Shown one piece after another: positions 1-12,819 of a DNA stretch of 64,000 nucleotides. The position numbers and the translations under genes were made by a program. This DNA is from Siphlonurus alternatus. Lineage: Eukaryota; Arthropoda; Insecta; Ephemeroptera; Siphlonuridae. Under the pieces are notes generated by a model. The model did no database searches. It worked only from the letters and a program-made list of their open reading frames with translations, and had not been told where the DNA came from. The stretch spans positions 15,214,171-15,278,170 of the forward strand of contig OX463778.1 in NCBI GenBank assembly GCA_949825025.1. The letters are read 5' to 3'. Every line of letters begins with the position of its first letter. The stretch's first letter is position 1.

Positions 1-251
1 GTCACAGAGTCAAATTCCAATATATATCTCAATGAAAACTGAAGTAAATAATTAGCACACGTGAAAATTATATAATAATATCAGGTGAAAGAGAACAATT
101 TTTCTTCGTTTTATATTGACAGTTTCATGCTTCTTAGAATAGGTGTAGAAGTATCGTATGGCTTCATATCCATGGCAGCTAAACTGTTCAAAATAATTCT
201 GTATTCTTATTTAAAGTAAAAAAATAATAATGTAATAAATGATTGAATTTT

Positions 252-1922
252 TTAATACACGTAATTAATTGTTTTGGATTCTACAGGTTGCACCTGCTTG
301 TACAGCACGAGCCACCAATGGTACCATCAATATTTACTGGAAATGATACAGGTAAATTAAAGTAGAACCCCCTCCATGTCAGAATATAAGAGCATGAGAA
401 GAAACTGAAAAAACCAGGGACCGGATGCACGCGTTTTTTTCGTGCATCCGAGATGCGCATCCGGATGCAAATTAATTTTTCGTGCATCCATGGATGCGCA
501 TCCGGATGCAAATTTATTTTTCATGCATCTGGGATGCGCATCCGGATGCAAATTTATTTTCCATGCATCTGAGATGCGCATCCGGATGCATTAATTTTTT
601 CCCGTGCATCTGGGATGCACGGATGCGGATGCAAGCCCATTTTTGCGCATCCGTGTGCATCTTGCATCTGCATCTTGCATCTGCATCCGCATCCGATCTT
701 TGGTTTTTATAATACACTTTGTTTTTTGTAATTTTTAAACGACAAGTGGCAAATAAAGTTAAAAAATATGCCTCGTGTTAAAGATTTATTTAGAGGCAAT
801 TAGCAAAAAACCTGATAAAAAAGAGAAAAAAAAGTGTTAAATGGATGCAAATTTATTTTTCGTGCATCCGTGGATGCGCATCCGGATGCAAATTTATTTT
901 TCATGCATCTGGGATGCGCATCCGGATGCATTCATTTTTCCCCGTGCATCTGGGATGCGCATCCGGATGCATTCATTTTTTCCTGTGCATCTGGGATGCA
1001 CGGATGCGGATGCAAGCCCATTTTTGCGCATCCGTGTGCATCTTGCATCTGCATCCGCATCCGATCCCTGGAAAAAACACATTACACAGAGCTAGCCTAT
1101 TTTCTACATTCTAAAGGTCACAACTGCTGTTGACGCAGTTTGGAGTACTCACGCAGATCTCCTGGTTGCATCAGCACAGACACGGGGTGGCAGCGAGTGA
1201 TGCAGTGGGGGGACGGGGAGAGAGACAGTAAACGAGCGCCACTGCCCTGAGACACCCACACGTTGGCAAAGTCCGTCAACGGCTGCAACACACAACAAGG
1301 ATTTAGCAATGCTCTCAAAATTCATATTTTTTTTATTCAATCCATTTCTCCTACAATCAAAATACCACAATAGACTTTTGTTGAGGTTGGTATCTTGACT
1401 CTAGACATTAAAAAAGGTGTGAAGGACAGTAAAAATATACCGTAATAAGCAAACATAAGTAATGTTTTGTATGAAAAATGATTATATAATGCAACACTTT
1501 TTTTTTTCTTATATAAATGATGAAGAATTGTAGATAAACAGCTGAGCAAAGATTGTGAAGTGAAATTTTTGTGCATACTTTTTTTTTCTTTTTAAGCTGA
1601 GAAAATTTCTGTTGCTGCTCAAATTAACATTCTCAGTTTCATTTCACAGTCCTTGTACTTTCCTACTTAATTTGTAAATGTATGATCTATGACTTCAAGA
1701 CTTAAGGACAAAGGACGGTCCTCACCAGCTCGTAGGTTTGAGCGAGGGGAGCATCGAGGAAAACAAAGCGCTGGATGGTGACTTCCGTCTGCTTGGGGAC
1801 AAACTGTGGCCGTGGGAAGAGCTGCCTCAGAATCCTCGCTGCGGCCGAACGAGTGACTCTCCTGTAGACAAGAGGAAATTATGTTAGAGTGGAAATTGAA
1901 TTAAAAGAGGAGACAAGAAAAA

Positions 1923-1992
<70 letters not shown>

Positions 1993-3759
1993 AACTGAAC
2001 TGAATTATTGAAATTAGTATAACAACCTTTATCGTGAAATCTGAATAAATTTTGGTTACATAAATAAAAAGCCAATAAAACTTAAAAATAAAAGTATAAA
2101 ATTTATTTTCTGGTACTGTAGCTAAATGTTACAACTAGAACCCATGGAACTATTACATCATGGATCAGTTTTATAAGACACCAGTACTGAAGACAGAAGT
2201 CAAACATGCATGGTGATTTACCCACAAGAATCACATCAATACAATTCTAAAACTGAACTGACGTGAGATAAATCTTTAGAGCCACAAATTCTACTGGCTG
2301 TGTTTTCTTACCATGTGAGGTGTGCACTGGGGTGGAGGTCCGAGACATTTCTCTCTGGTGTTGCCAGCAGCTCAGCCAGAGGAAGGGAAGTCGTCGCAAA
2401 GTCGAGAGCAGACACCCTGGAGCGCTTCAGCTGGTCGACATTGTCGGCATACAGTTGGTAGAGATCTTGCCACCCCACCAGGCCGCTACCACCCTGTAAC
2501 AATGTAACAATGATTGTTAAAATATCTTCTAAATACATTATATACGAGGTTTTCAACTAACTCAAGGCAACTATATCCACTAATGTTCTCTGCTCTTTTC
2601 AATATCTGGCATAGTTTCTTTAATTAGAGTAAACAAGAAATTGAAAAACCATGTAGGCTTTATTTTAAATTGTTAATGTAAAATTGCAAGTGTAAAGTTT
2701 AAACTGTAAATAACTTGACTGTAATGAAATACAAACAATCCTGCATTTTTCTTATAAAAGTTATTTGTACTGTAAAATTTAAGTCAACTGGCAAATTTTT
2801 ATTGCATATATCCTTTAAGCAACTGTTAATATTAAGTGATGTGTCTAATTTTAAAAAAATAAAATACAGCATTATCTGTGCAGCTGCTACAAAATAAAAT
2901 TATTAACTGACAAAAAAAAATCAGCTAACCAGATAAAAATACTGTTTTTCAAGATGTTTTTCATTTCAATTTACAGTAAGATTACTGGGTTAGCAGTAAA
3001 TGAGAGGAGGAACATCTGAAATAGTAAGTACTGTAGTTATTTTCACCTGGGAAGTTGCCAGCATACCTGGATGACAAAGGGCACTCCCCCGTGGTAGTAG
3101 GTCTCTGCAAAGTTGGCTGGGTCAGCGGCAAGCACCAGGACGCTGCGCACGTCCTCACAAGGCCAGCAGTCGGGGCCATATCTGCCATAGAACGGATTGC
3201 GTACCAAGCATGGCTCCTCATGCCACTCTGAATAACAAGACAGAAGAATTGTATGAGCTGCTTGTCTGTGGATATGTCACTTAAAATTACAGTAAATCGT
3301 ACAAAAGATGACAGAATTAACTATGTACCAGTGGTGGACTAGGCAAGGGGAGTATCTACTGGAGGAAGCTAGCTATTCCAAAAATCCTCCAAGGTCCTGT
3401 AACATACCTGCGAGATCAGGGTAAGCTCTCAGTAATGGCAACGTGATCTTCCTCACGCCTCTCATGAAGGGATAGATAAAACCCTGTATGTGTCGTGACA
3501 AAGTCTTCTGTGTAGGACTGTGACAGGCTACGAGAGCATATAAAACTGCTGCTGCCAGCAGTGCTTTAAAGAGCCACCACAACACACGTAGTAGGCTTCT
3601 GAGGTGGCCAGGCCTTGGCTCCTTGGGGGCTACAGCATCAAGAGAAGCTGAGATCAGGCTATCCAATTCTTCATTTGACATGCCATCTCTCTCCCCCTCT
3701 GCCCTTATCTCTGCTATAGCTCGAGCATAATCCGCAAGTACTTCACTCTTCGAGGCCAT
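252..3759 (-). CDS. C6orf89/BRAP-like type II membrane protein, six coding exons
   Basis: Spliced minus-strand gene. Coding exons, read downward, are 3759-3408, 3227-3067, 2493-2312, 1861-1726, 1282-1153 and probably 336-252; all have GT-AG boundaries and compatible phases except into the last. The N-terminus is short and charged, with a MSNEELDSLI stretch matching the family's MSEKAIEKFI region. One membrane segment follows at about residues 54-78 (LLRVLWWLFKALLAAAVLYAL), then a lumenal-type region with CWPCED and a C-terminal block ending in CITRCHPVSVLMQPGDL, which matches the human block CQSVAMPIEPGD. Human C6orf89 is a Golgi-associated type II membrane protein linked to bombesin receptor subtype 3; its biochemical role is poorly defined. 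The first five exons encode 320 residues, close to the vertebrate length. The last exon matches the family (HWWLVLYKQVQP against HWKVYVIARGVQP) only if the frame shifts by one base after the splice, so the C-terminus is uncertain. The start at 3759 follows a likely untranslated exon acceptor near 3800. Confidence 0.8.
424..700. repeat. 41-bp minisatellite array, copy 1 (intronic)
   Basis: Tandem array in the last intron of the C6orf89-like gene. Units are about 41 bp with a GGATGCGCATCC and GCATCCGGATGC core followed by an A/T-rich stretch. Both cores are perfect 12-bp palindromes and overlap each other. The array ends in a degenerate run of GCATCT/GCATCC hexamers. It is open in several reading frames because it lacks stop codons, but it shows no protein features. 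Confidence 0.9.
838..1066. repeat. 41-bp minisatellite array, copy 2 (intronic)
   Basis: Second copy of the same compound repeat in the same intron. Unit starts at about 861, 902, 943 and 984 give an exact 41-bp period. The 3' end has the same degenerate GCATCT/GCATCC tail as copy 1. The shared order of core units plus tail suggests duplication of a roughly 230-270 bp block rather than independent expansion. Confidence 0.9.
1927..1988. repeat. (AT)n microsatellite
   Basis: About 31 uninterrupted AT dinucleotides inside an intron of the C6orf89-like gene. Confidence 0.97.
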
Positions 3760-4526
3760 CTCAGCTTTGTTATGTATGGTTGTTCTTCATGTGTAAGACC
3801 TGCAAATAGTTGAATTCATTGTAACTTTCACTATGCATGCTTTTTTTATTATGATATCAACTAATAATTACAGTATTATGAACAAATCTAGTATCAACTA
3901 GCATAAAGGAGCCATGTTCCGTATATGTAATATACAATATAGCAATGCTGTACAGTATAATATAATATGCGTCTATTCGGCCTGTTCCATACAGCATATT
4001 CCATAATTTAAGCACTGCGCTGCATGTGCATGCCCAATCTTCACAGCTCAGGAACTGTGCCAAACAAAGGTATTAAAACAATGTTAAGTTAATAAAAGTA
4101 TGATTCATAAATAAATGGATTTTATACAATATTTTTTATTTAATTACTAATGCAAATTTAAATTCACTCAGTGTTTTACCTTGTAAATCATCACCATAAG
4201 ATTGAAAAGTTAGTAAACGTCAAAAACAGCTGTGTTCATTTTTACCGCGAATGACGTCACAGAAGCAGAAGTAGTGACAAAAATTTTCGCAGTGGAAAAA
4301 TGTGGAAATAAATTTCATCTTTGGCGTTTTTGGCGTCTCGATCAGCCAATCAGAAGCGTCTTCTGTATTTGTTGACATCTGAGCGGTCGATATCAAAGCA
4401 CAGCGGCCGTATATACCGTCAAATCGTACGGTTTTTTAGCTGCTTAGATATATTTTCTCACAATTCGCCAGTATTAATGAAATCATAGTGTATTATTTAT
4501 CATTAAATTCATATTTTTAATTCAAT
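3760..4526. promoter_or_regulatory. Divergent promoter region between the C6orf89-like gene and RNASEH2B
   Basis: About 770 bp separates the two start codons, which point away from each other. A perfect CRE palindrome TGACGTCA lies at 4252-4259 in a locally GC-richer block (about 4240-4440). On the minus side a good acceptor (TATTTGCAG at about 3800) suggests that the C6orf89-like gene has an untranslated first exon, placing its start site nearer the CRE. A shared bidirectional promoter is an inference; transcription start sites cannot be read from sequence. Confidence 0.5.
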
Positions 4527-7500
4527 ATGCCTAGAATTAAAGCCTCACCGAAGAAATGCGTGAAGTCTCAGCAGGCCTCCAATACATGGCTGTTTCTCAT
4601 GAAAGGTACATTTTTTTTTGTTTATTTGGTGCTATTTTGATCATATATTGCTATTTTCTACAGGCTTTATGTTCTCTGTATAATTTTGTGTTATAGCAGT
4701 TCATCAAAAAATCTTTCACAATTGATTTTCCTATCAAAAAACGCCCTTAAATTTGCAACTCGATTAAATATATTTTTTTTTTTTTTAGGTGAGGGCTTGG
4801 AGATGCCAGAGGGATGTAGTGGCACACCAGACATGGTGAAACTTCGACATCCACAGACTGGATCACAGGCCATGTTCCTCTTTAGCCCTGATGAGGGAAT
4901 GGTGCAGGAGGTGCTCAGCTTTTCAGAAAACAAACGGTAATACGGATGACCTCTTTTTAAATGTCTTATTTACGTTATAAAATCATTTAAAGTTACTCTT
5001 CCTGTGCAAAAAATTAAAGGTTAACTTACAAGAAATTCTTTTTATCCAGATCTTGGTTTATCGACGACTGTGCGAAATCTGACGGAAAGATGCATCTTTC
5101 AACACCTGTAGACCCCGTGTTCCTGGTGCTCCCATACCTTCGTAAAGTGAGTATCAGCCAAATGTTGTGGTACTTTCAGTGCTAATTTGATGGTATTATG
5201 TGCAGAGTGCGGGCAGATTTGAGCCACTTGAACAGCTGCTGCGCGATGAGGACTTTCCCGAGACTGCAAGGCTAGTTCGTACGCTCAGTACCAAACACCT
5301 CAGCCAAGTAGCAGAGTGCAAAGGTGAGTGAAACTTCACCAAGAGCACAATAAAGACCCCAATAATTGTAGTGTTACTACCTCCATAACACAGTTGCAGG
5401 AATAAACTACCGGTATACGTTTCATGTTTGAAACTAGATACGTGATTGCACTTTTTTAACCTACTACCGGTACATAAAAGCATAACCAGGTGGTAGCATC
5501 CAGTTCATAGTTCTCAACTTGGTGGAATTTATATAGAGTACCAATCTCAATCCATTTTCTGGTATGCATACCTTATTGAAATGAGATCGGCAAAATTCTA
5601 ACAAGTTGCGATTGGTCATGACATCCATGATGAAATGAGATACCTGGCTGGCTCTCATAGCAAGTATTTAGTTTATAAAATTGCAGTTTCTACTTCCACT
5701 GATGATGCAGTTGGAATGAAAGCAGGAACTACATAATTTCTTGTAGTTTTTGCTATACAGTACTAGAAACTTGTAATAATGCCAAATGTCTTGTATAGTC
5801 TTTGCTTAGGTACACTTGGTTGAGTATTGTAATCAGGAGTACCTAAAATCCTGTTGCAAGTCTTCAGTAAATTGGTTTGAGTAGCAATTCTGTGATGACT
5901 GACCCAATTTTTCTTGCAGGTGAGGATGGTGATGAAGCACTGTTCCGGTTCAGTGAAGAGAAGGCTTTGGCCTGGCTGGGACGGAAGGTGCGTCGCGTGG
6001 CGGAGGTGCTGCAGCAGAAGGGGTTGCATGTGGGGCCTGGAGCCGTCTCTGCCAACTTCGTGCGAGGCTCACGTCAGGGAGAGGCTGGTCGGGCAGGAGG
6101 TGGTGAGGCAGAAGAGTACCTCCAGTACGCACACGGCATTGTGGCAGAGTACGTGCCCACAGAGCTCAGCGCCAAGCTGCACAAGGCACTGGGGCTGCCC
6201 GAGGAGAACACTGGTGAGACCTACAACAGATTTCATTGCAATATGCACCTTATATCACACATACAGTAAAAGCTTGTTATTACATAAAGTGAAGACACCT
6301 GGGAACTTAGGTTTACCTTATGTTGAGTATTACCTTATACAGGATCAAGTTTTTCCTATACCAAGCAATGCTAGTTATTTTTGACGGGACCATGATCTCC
6401 AATACTCAAAATTGAGTTTTACCTAACAACAAGTTGTGTAATAATGTGTTTTTACTGTATTATTAATACCTTAAGGGTAAGATAACACGAACAATCGATT
6501 GTTGTTAGTCCCATTTGATTAAAATGTAAACCTTAGCAACCTCATAATGATTCTGAATTTTTTTTGAGAGACAGTTCTTGGCATTAAAAAAATATGGAGA
6601 AAATTTCAAAACAATCGGACGATCCAATTTTTTAAATTAATTTTTTAGTTTCGGTCTCCATGGGAAAGCCCTATACTGAAAATTTAAAAAATTCATTTAA
6701 AAAAATTGGATCGTCCGATTGTTTTGAAATTTTCTCCATATTTTTTTAATGCCAAGAACTGTCTCTCAAAAAAAATTCAGAATCATTATGAGGTTGCTAA
6801 GTTTTACATGTTAATCAAATGGGACTACCAACAATCGATTGTTCGTGTTATCTTACCCTTAAAGGCAGATTTGTATGAAGATATTATTCTGATCTGATCT
6901 CAAATCACTTTATTGCAAATTGGAAACTTGCAAATTTGAAGTATTGCAGTTCTCAGGAAATCACTTTATAACTTGTAACACCAAAAGCTCTTGTTTCAAG
7001 CCCTCAGTCCCTATTCTACTTGCCTCAGATTATATAGATACCACTCTACTCCTAACTCCACCTGTGACAATATACACAGTAGCTTTTGAAATGAATGTTT
7101 ACTTGGTGTACAGTCCAGAATAGTATCATCATATAAATCTCAATTCTACTACTGTACAGTGTACCCTGACATTTCATTATAATTACAGTTTTAGAGGAAT
7201 CAGAATCACTTTATTACAAAAGTTTCATTTCAATAATGCAGCAAAATTTCCAAACTCATACAATAATGATGATGTTAATGTTTCCTGTCTAACATACCAA
7301 TGATTTTTTAATTGTCCGTCTTTAATTGTCATTCATCTCCAAATTGTCTTCCTGACAATTTGTACAAAAATATTTACGGTGGGTAGACAACTGGTGATAG
7401 AGACCCCAACTTACTGACACTTTTGCAGGAGGTGTTGAGGGTGCGGCCAAGCGTAAGCTGGGTCCAGGCTCTGCCCACAACGTGGCCGCCCACGAAGGGG

Positions 7501-8482
7501 GAGGGTCCAAGAAGGTGCGTCCTGATGAGGAGGAGTCGGCAGCGTCTGGCAGGAACAACGGCATCCTAGACCTCACCAAGCCAGAGAAGGTGAGACCTCT
7601 TAGAGAAGGATGTGAGCTGCTATCAAGTAGTCTTCTCACTTATAGTACTCACAATCATTAATATTTAAAGCATTCTAGTTTTTAAAAGTCTGTAATTTAT
7701 CTCTCAATTTTAATCCTTATTAAAAAATTTGATTTATACTATTCATCTATTTGAAGCCCTTCAAATCAAAACAGCCTAAACGCTATTCTGGTAGAAGGTT
7801 GTTATCTAAGATGTATATATAAAATCAAGATAAGAAACTGAAATTAGTAAAAAGTGGATATATGTATAAGCTTTCAAATCTTGAAAATGTTCTAAAACTT
7901 AATCACTTTTGGTTGAAGCAAATTCAAGCAAGCGGTTTTCTCAGAACAACTTAATTTTCATATCTGATTTTTAGCTATAAAGCTCCATGTTAAACTTCTA
8001 CCTCAATTTTCACGGAGTCTAGCTCCAAGATCCCAATTACTGTAAATGAGATTCATTCTTAACCTGTATGTAATTTGTTTGTTGTATCATGCAAACAGTG
8101 ATTGAGAAAAAAACTGTATTTTTTGCTAAAAATTCAAGTTAAACTGATGTGATAATGCATTTCTATTGAATCCTTTTACTTGCATATAAGTGAGCTGAAA
8201 TAACATACCAGTAAAACACCATTTTTATTGGATTATTCTCATGCAAAGACCATTACAAACCTTATGTTCAGAAATTTTACCAAACTTTTCATAGTTTCGC
8301 TGGGTCTGACAATTTCGGTCAAATTTCTGACCATGAGACACGGATATCTCTGACTCTTGTATAACGACCTACTTATGTTCCAGCAGGTGGCACCGAGTAA
8401 GCGAGAGATGGCCAAGGACAAGGCCCGTTCCAAGGCCGCTGCAGGCTCCAAGAGCATCACCTCCTTCTTCAAGAAGAAATAA
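4527..8482 (+). CDS. RNASEH2B: Ribonuclease H2 subunit B, seven exons
   Basis: Accessory subunit of the trimeric nuclear RNase H2, which removes ribonucleotides embedded in DNA and degrades RNA:DNA hybrids; subunit A carries the active site. Exons are 4527-4605, 4789-4936, 5050-5146, 5206-5323, 5920-6213, 7429-7589 and 8384 or 8387-8482, all GT-AG with matching phases, giving 330 or 331 residues (human 312). The N-terminal half has the family's beta-barrel strands (LRHPQTGSQAMFLFSPDE; SWFIDDCAKSDGKMHLSTPVDPVFLVLPYL), then an EYVP-containing helical region, and a basic low-complexity linker. The C-terminus KSITSFFKKK resembles the PCNA-interacting PIP box of human RNASEH2B, although the canonical Gln is absent here as it is there. 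The start ATG opens directly into the conserved WLFLMK. The last exon has a NAGNAG acceptor. Intron 5 contains two MITEs. Confidence 0.95.
6264..6457. mobile_element. pogo/Tigger-like MITE in RNASEH2B intron 5
   Basis: A 194-bp element with CAGTAAAA termini, flanked by TA on both sides (TA-CAGTAAAA ... TTTTTACTG-TA). It has no coding capacity. A diverged partial copy lies in an NNT intron at about 34945-35120, sharing the blocks AGGTTTAC, GAGTATTACCTTATA, ACTCAAAATTGAGTTT and CTAACAACAAGTTG. Confidence 0.7.
6471..6862. mobile_element. TTAA-flanked hairpin MITE, family A copy 1
   Basis: Nearly the whole element is an inverted repeat with arms of about 190 bp. Ends read TTAA-GGGTAAGATAACACG ... 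CGTGTTATCTTACCC-TTAA. The TTAA flanks match piggyBac-type target duplications. A palindrome AACAATCGATTGTT sits just inside each end. It lies 14 bp from the pogo-like MITE, in RNASEH2B intron 5. Confidence 0.88.
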
Positions 8483-10080
8483 TGGTGATTGTCGCAAGTG
8501 TGTGTGTGCTCTCGTTGATGTGCGTGCTGCCCCTGAGTGTCTGCCACCAGCCTCGCGACCCACGCCTCCCGTGGCCTAGCCTTAGTCCGAGGCTGAGTCC
8601 TTCCTCTTCCCTTGGCCACAAAATTCATTCAAAACAACAACAGTAACATAACTTGTTATACTTCTTTGTTCAAAAGCATTTTTTTATTTTATTTACAAAT
8701 TGATAGATCTGGTTTATATCACGATCATTAGTGCCACTTATGACTTACTCGTGAATTTTTATATTTTCTATTGTTTTTAAATACAAGATAAAGTCAAAAG
8801 CTTTCAACATTCAATTTTACTGCCGTTCTGTATAGTGTTATTGAATTTTATGAAATTCAATTATAAACTTATGTTTAAAGTTTAAAAACACACATTAAGG
8901 TTATGATTTTTATATTTGCTTCCATAAATATCTAAGCTCTTGTATTTTCTGAAAACTAAAATACAGAAAGTCAAATTTTTATAAATGGAATTACTGCTTT
9001 CAGTTACAGTATACAGGAAAGTTGGTAACTGAGATTAATCGTCAAAGAATAAGCAGTAGGATTGTAAGCAGCTGAGACTGCGAAGAGTAATTTCAATACT
9101 TGCCTTGCAGTACTATAATGAAAAGGTGGTGGAATTTGGATTGTTCCGTATCAGATAATCTCAATAATGCAATCTATATATTGTAGCACATACAAGCTAA
9201 GTATGATATCATGGTTTGACATTAATTGTCTTTAAAAAACTGTTGTTTTGAATGCATTATTTTGGCCTGAGTTAACAACCTAAAAATATTTTAAATTGAT
9301 GTCTTTAATTTCATTTAATATCTTAACGTTAATTGTTATTTTAATGTAAATTATTTTACATGTACCTTTAAAAAAAAATGTTTCAAAGCTGGTTGTAGTA
9401 ACTTTTTAATGCTTTTATTATTTAATTATTTTTATCATAAATATATGTTTACTGTATTTTTTATGTGAATGTGCATGGCTCATTTTTAGAAAGGTGCTTT
9501 TTGAATGAAAGTCTGATGTAAAATTTACACTGTTATTATCAATGTATCAGTAGCCTACTAATAATGTAACAAAATAGACTTCTTTCCTCAACTTTTAAAA
9601 AAAAAAATAAGTAATTTAATTCAATGATTTAAGTGTAATTTGCTTTTCAAAGAAATATTTTAATGTTAGTTTAAAAAATAATAATAATAAGTACCGTAGA
9701 TTCCCTAATAAAACAAAAACCATTTTACATAATCAGCTTACTTTCAAGTAAATCTACCATCCGAACAACAGCAAAAAATTTGATGTCAAAAATATTCATG
9801 TATGTATTAAGTTTTTTTTATCTAAATTGTAATCAATTAATTGGAACGAATTTTTGTCAAACTTAAAATGTGCCATTTTTACATTGCACAAATTAAAGAC
9901 AAAGGAAATGCCTCTCTTATATACTCTACTAAGTTCTGTGAATTTTGCCTTGGAGCAGTGGTGTAGCAAAAGATCTTACTTGTAAGTTCTATTATTTATC
10001 TGGACCCACCAGCTGGGTAAAAATTGTAATTTGCAGCTAGATGTATGGTAGTTGAGAGTCCAATAAAGTAGTATTACATT
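8483..10080 (+). other. RNASEH2B 3' untranslated region (probable)
   Basis: AT-rich sequence with no open frame of note follows the RNASEH2B stop. A polyadenylation signal AATAAA at 10062-10067 is followed by a GT-rich stretch (TTTGTGTCTGCTGG). A 3' UTR of about 1.6 kb is therefore plausible, but an earlier site is possible. Confidence 0.4.
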
Positions 10081-11570
10081 TGTGTCTGCTGGACTCATGT
10101 CTGTATGATTTCATGTTTAAATTTTGATGCAGAGAACAATGCAATGCTATAAAAAGCTTGCTTTGACAAGAATAACAACAAGAATAACAAGCAAAAAATA
10201 ATCAGCAAGCATTCTTGTCACTTTTGCTTTGCTGAGAATGTTGCATGTAAGCTTGCTGTTACCAGCTGCACAGAAAACATGTCTTTTGCATTGTTCTTTG
10301 CATTTTTGTCATAGAATTATGCAGTAGTAAAAAAGATTTAAATTTTATTAGATCTGCATTTATAAATTTTCTTATCATCAGTCAAGGCATTGTACGGAGG
10401 ATAATATCAACAATTGAGAGATTGGGGGTCGCTGTCATGCATAATAGGTATTGATGTTGTTGCGGCAATTCTGACTGATTTCACCAAACGCTCAAAATGA
10501 TTGACCAACGTCAAATGACATGAAGCTGTATTCTGTAAATATTCTTAATTATATCCTATGCAAGTGGCAAAAAATTGATAACTTTAGTATTTTACCTTTA
10601 AAATATGTTAAATTGCATTGTTTTCAGATTTATCAATTAGACTCTTTGCACCTGCGTTTTTTGCAGTTACTCATCTCGGCAGCTGCTCATTTGAAGTCAA
10701 TCAGCTCAAGCATTCACGGCAAACAAAGTTAGTCTGAATTGCTGCAGTACGATTAATATAACTGCTTCAAATCATAATCTATGTCTAAAACACAAAGTTT
10801 TCTTATTTCTGGTACATGTCATGGCATTCAACTAAAAATATTGACAGACACGCCACCATTTTAGGTGTGAAGTAAAAGTTGAAAGACTTAATATTATCTC
10901 AAGTTCCTGTCATACAATGCCTAATTGATGACCAATAGGTTAATTTCTTCATGCCTTAACCGTACACAAAATCTTTTAACTACACCTCTGCCTCCTTGCA
11001 AAGCAAAGATCAACAACTACCTGCAATACTCTGTTGCAAAGTCATGACATGTCTGTAGACATTTTAATCATGAATTGACTGTAGCTACGAGGCTATTGGA
11101 GGAAATCAAACAATTTAAATTTTATTTTCCCTAACATAATTACTCAATGTAATATAGCTACAAAAAGATTTTTTTAGTACTTTTTAATTAAGATATATTT
11201 TAGTTTAAGAATATTAATATTATTATTGATTTTTATTATATTTTGTATCATCATCACAATTAATTAACTTTTTGTATATTTATTATCAATGTAATATTCT
11301 GTGAACCTCAATAAGCAAGAATGCATGAGTTTCTAACAGAAAAATGACAATGTAATATACTTAAATTTGATAAAGATGCTCTAAAACTATTTATCTGTTT
11401 GCAAGCATTTCTGGACTATTGTGTATCATTGAATTTTTTGTCAAATTTTAATGTTCTTTTCTGCATTTAAAGTTGTATAGATCTCTAATGAAGCATATGA
11501 TTTTTAACGTAATGTTTAAATTTTCTTGGTTAAAAGGATCCTTGACTTAATTACTGTTGCAATAATTTAT

Positions 11571-11902
11571 AATGGACAACATACATGAAAAAATTTTATT
11601 GCATAAATAAATAGAGGGTACCAAATTATGCTACTCTGAATTCTTTCAAATTTTTTTGAGACCCAGAACTATTTTTAAATAATTATTGAAAGTGCGGCCA
11701 CGCCCCCTGGAGGCGTCAATAGGCGTCCAGCCTCCATCCTTTTTATTAAGGCTGCAGGGGTGCCAACAGAAATCACAGGACTTTCAATAATTATTTAAAA
11801 ATAGTTCCGGGTTTCAAAAAAATCTGAAAAAATTCAGAGTAGCATAATTTGGTACCATCTATTCATTTCTGCAGTAAATTTTTTTCATGTATGTTGTCCA
11901 TT
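11571..11902. mobile_element. Inverted-repeat MITE
   Basis: Terminal repeats begin AATGGACAACATACATGAA and extend about 120 bp inward, including TACCAAATTATGCTACTCTGAATT-like blocks on both sides. The loop is GC-richer (GGCCACGCCCCCTGGAGGCG). No clear target-site duplication is visible. A related inverted repeat overlaps the region just after NNT. Confidence 0.75.
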
Positions 11903-12819
11903 GTCACACATTGTTTCCTGATGATGATGTCTAAAGTTCCCCTTCAAGGCTCTTTAATGATGACCACTACTGGAACACTGTGCTGACAAAAGTAACATGT
12001 AAAATGTGCATATCAAGAACAAATAATAAAGTTCTTGTATTACTGGCAGCGGGCGCGGATTCAGAAGAAAATTTTAACAGTGGGGAGACACTGAATACTT
12101 AAAATTCATTAATAAATTTGTAAGAACTGCATCTCTTCCTCTAAATCCGCACCTGTTTGGCAGCCATAAAATTATATTTTGTGGGGATTTAATAAAAAAG
12201 CAAAAAAAAATCTTGCATCCAAAGTTATACTCCCTCAATGATCTTCAGAGGGATGTAGGGACACAAGAAATGTATGACATCCGTACAGTAATATTAGTTC
12301 ATACTCTCTCTGTAATTTTGTTTTATGCTGGAGATATTATAGCAATTATAAAAAAATATATATCAGTATTACATCAAAAAGTATATATCAGATTTGTCAC
12401 ATGTCACAAAGTTTGATTTCATTATATTATTTTTTACTACTTAAAAATTGCATTTCATGTCCAAATACATAAAACAGAGCAAACTTTGCACTTTAAAAAT
12501 TTACATAATTTCTAACTTTTTTTTTAATGAGAAAGAAATTTTTTAATACTATTTAAACTTCTTGTGTGTATTTGTTGCAATACTGTATACATATTCATTT
12601 GTGTTGAATTGTAGAAAATACTAAATTAAATGTGTTTATGTTCTGATTTATTATTTTAAAGTATAATAACATTTACAGTATAACTATTCCGTCAAAGCAA
12701 CTCCCAAATTTTGTTTCTATGCCTTTGTATTATGAATTGTGACTTTTTTTAGTGTACTTATAAATTTTAAGAGTAAATGATTCTTTTTTATTTCTTATAT
12801 ATATGTGTACCTACAACAA

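Noticed and set aside
281..1133. Several overlapping 60-100 codon open frames with His/Asp/Cys/Met-rich translations
   Set aside because: They are readings of the 41-bp minisatellite, open in many frames on both strands because the unit lacks stop codons; they fall in an intron.
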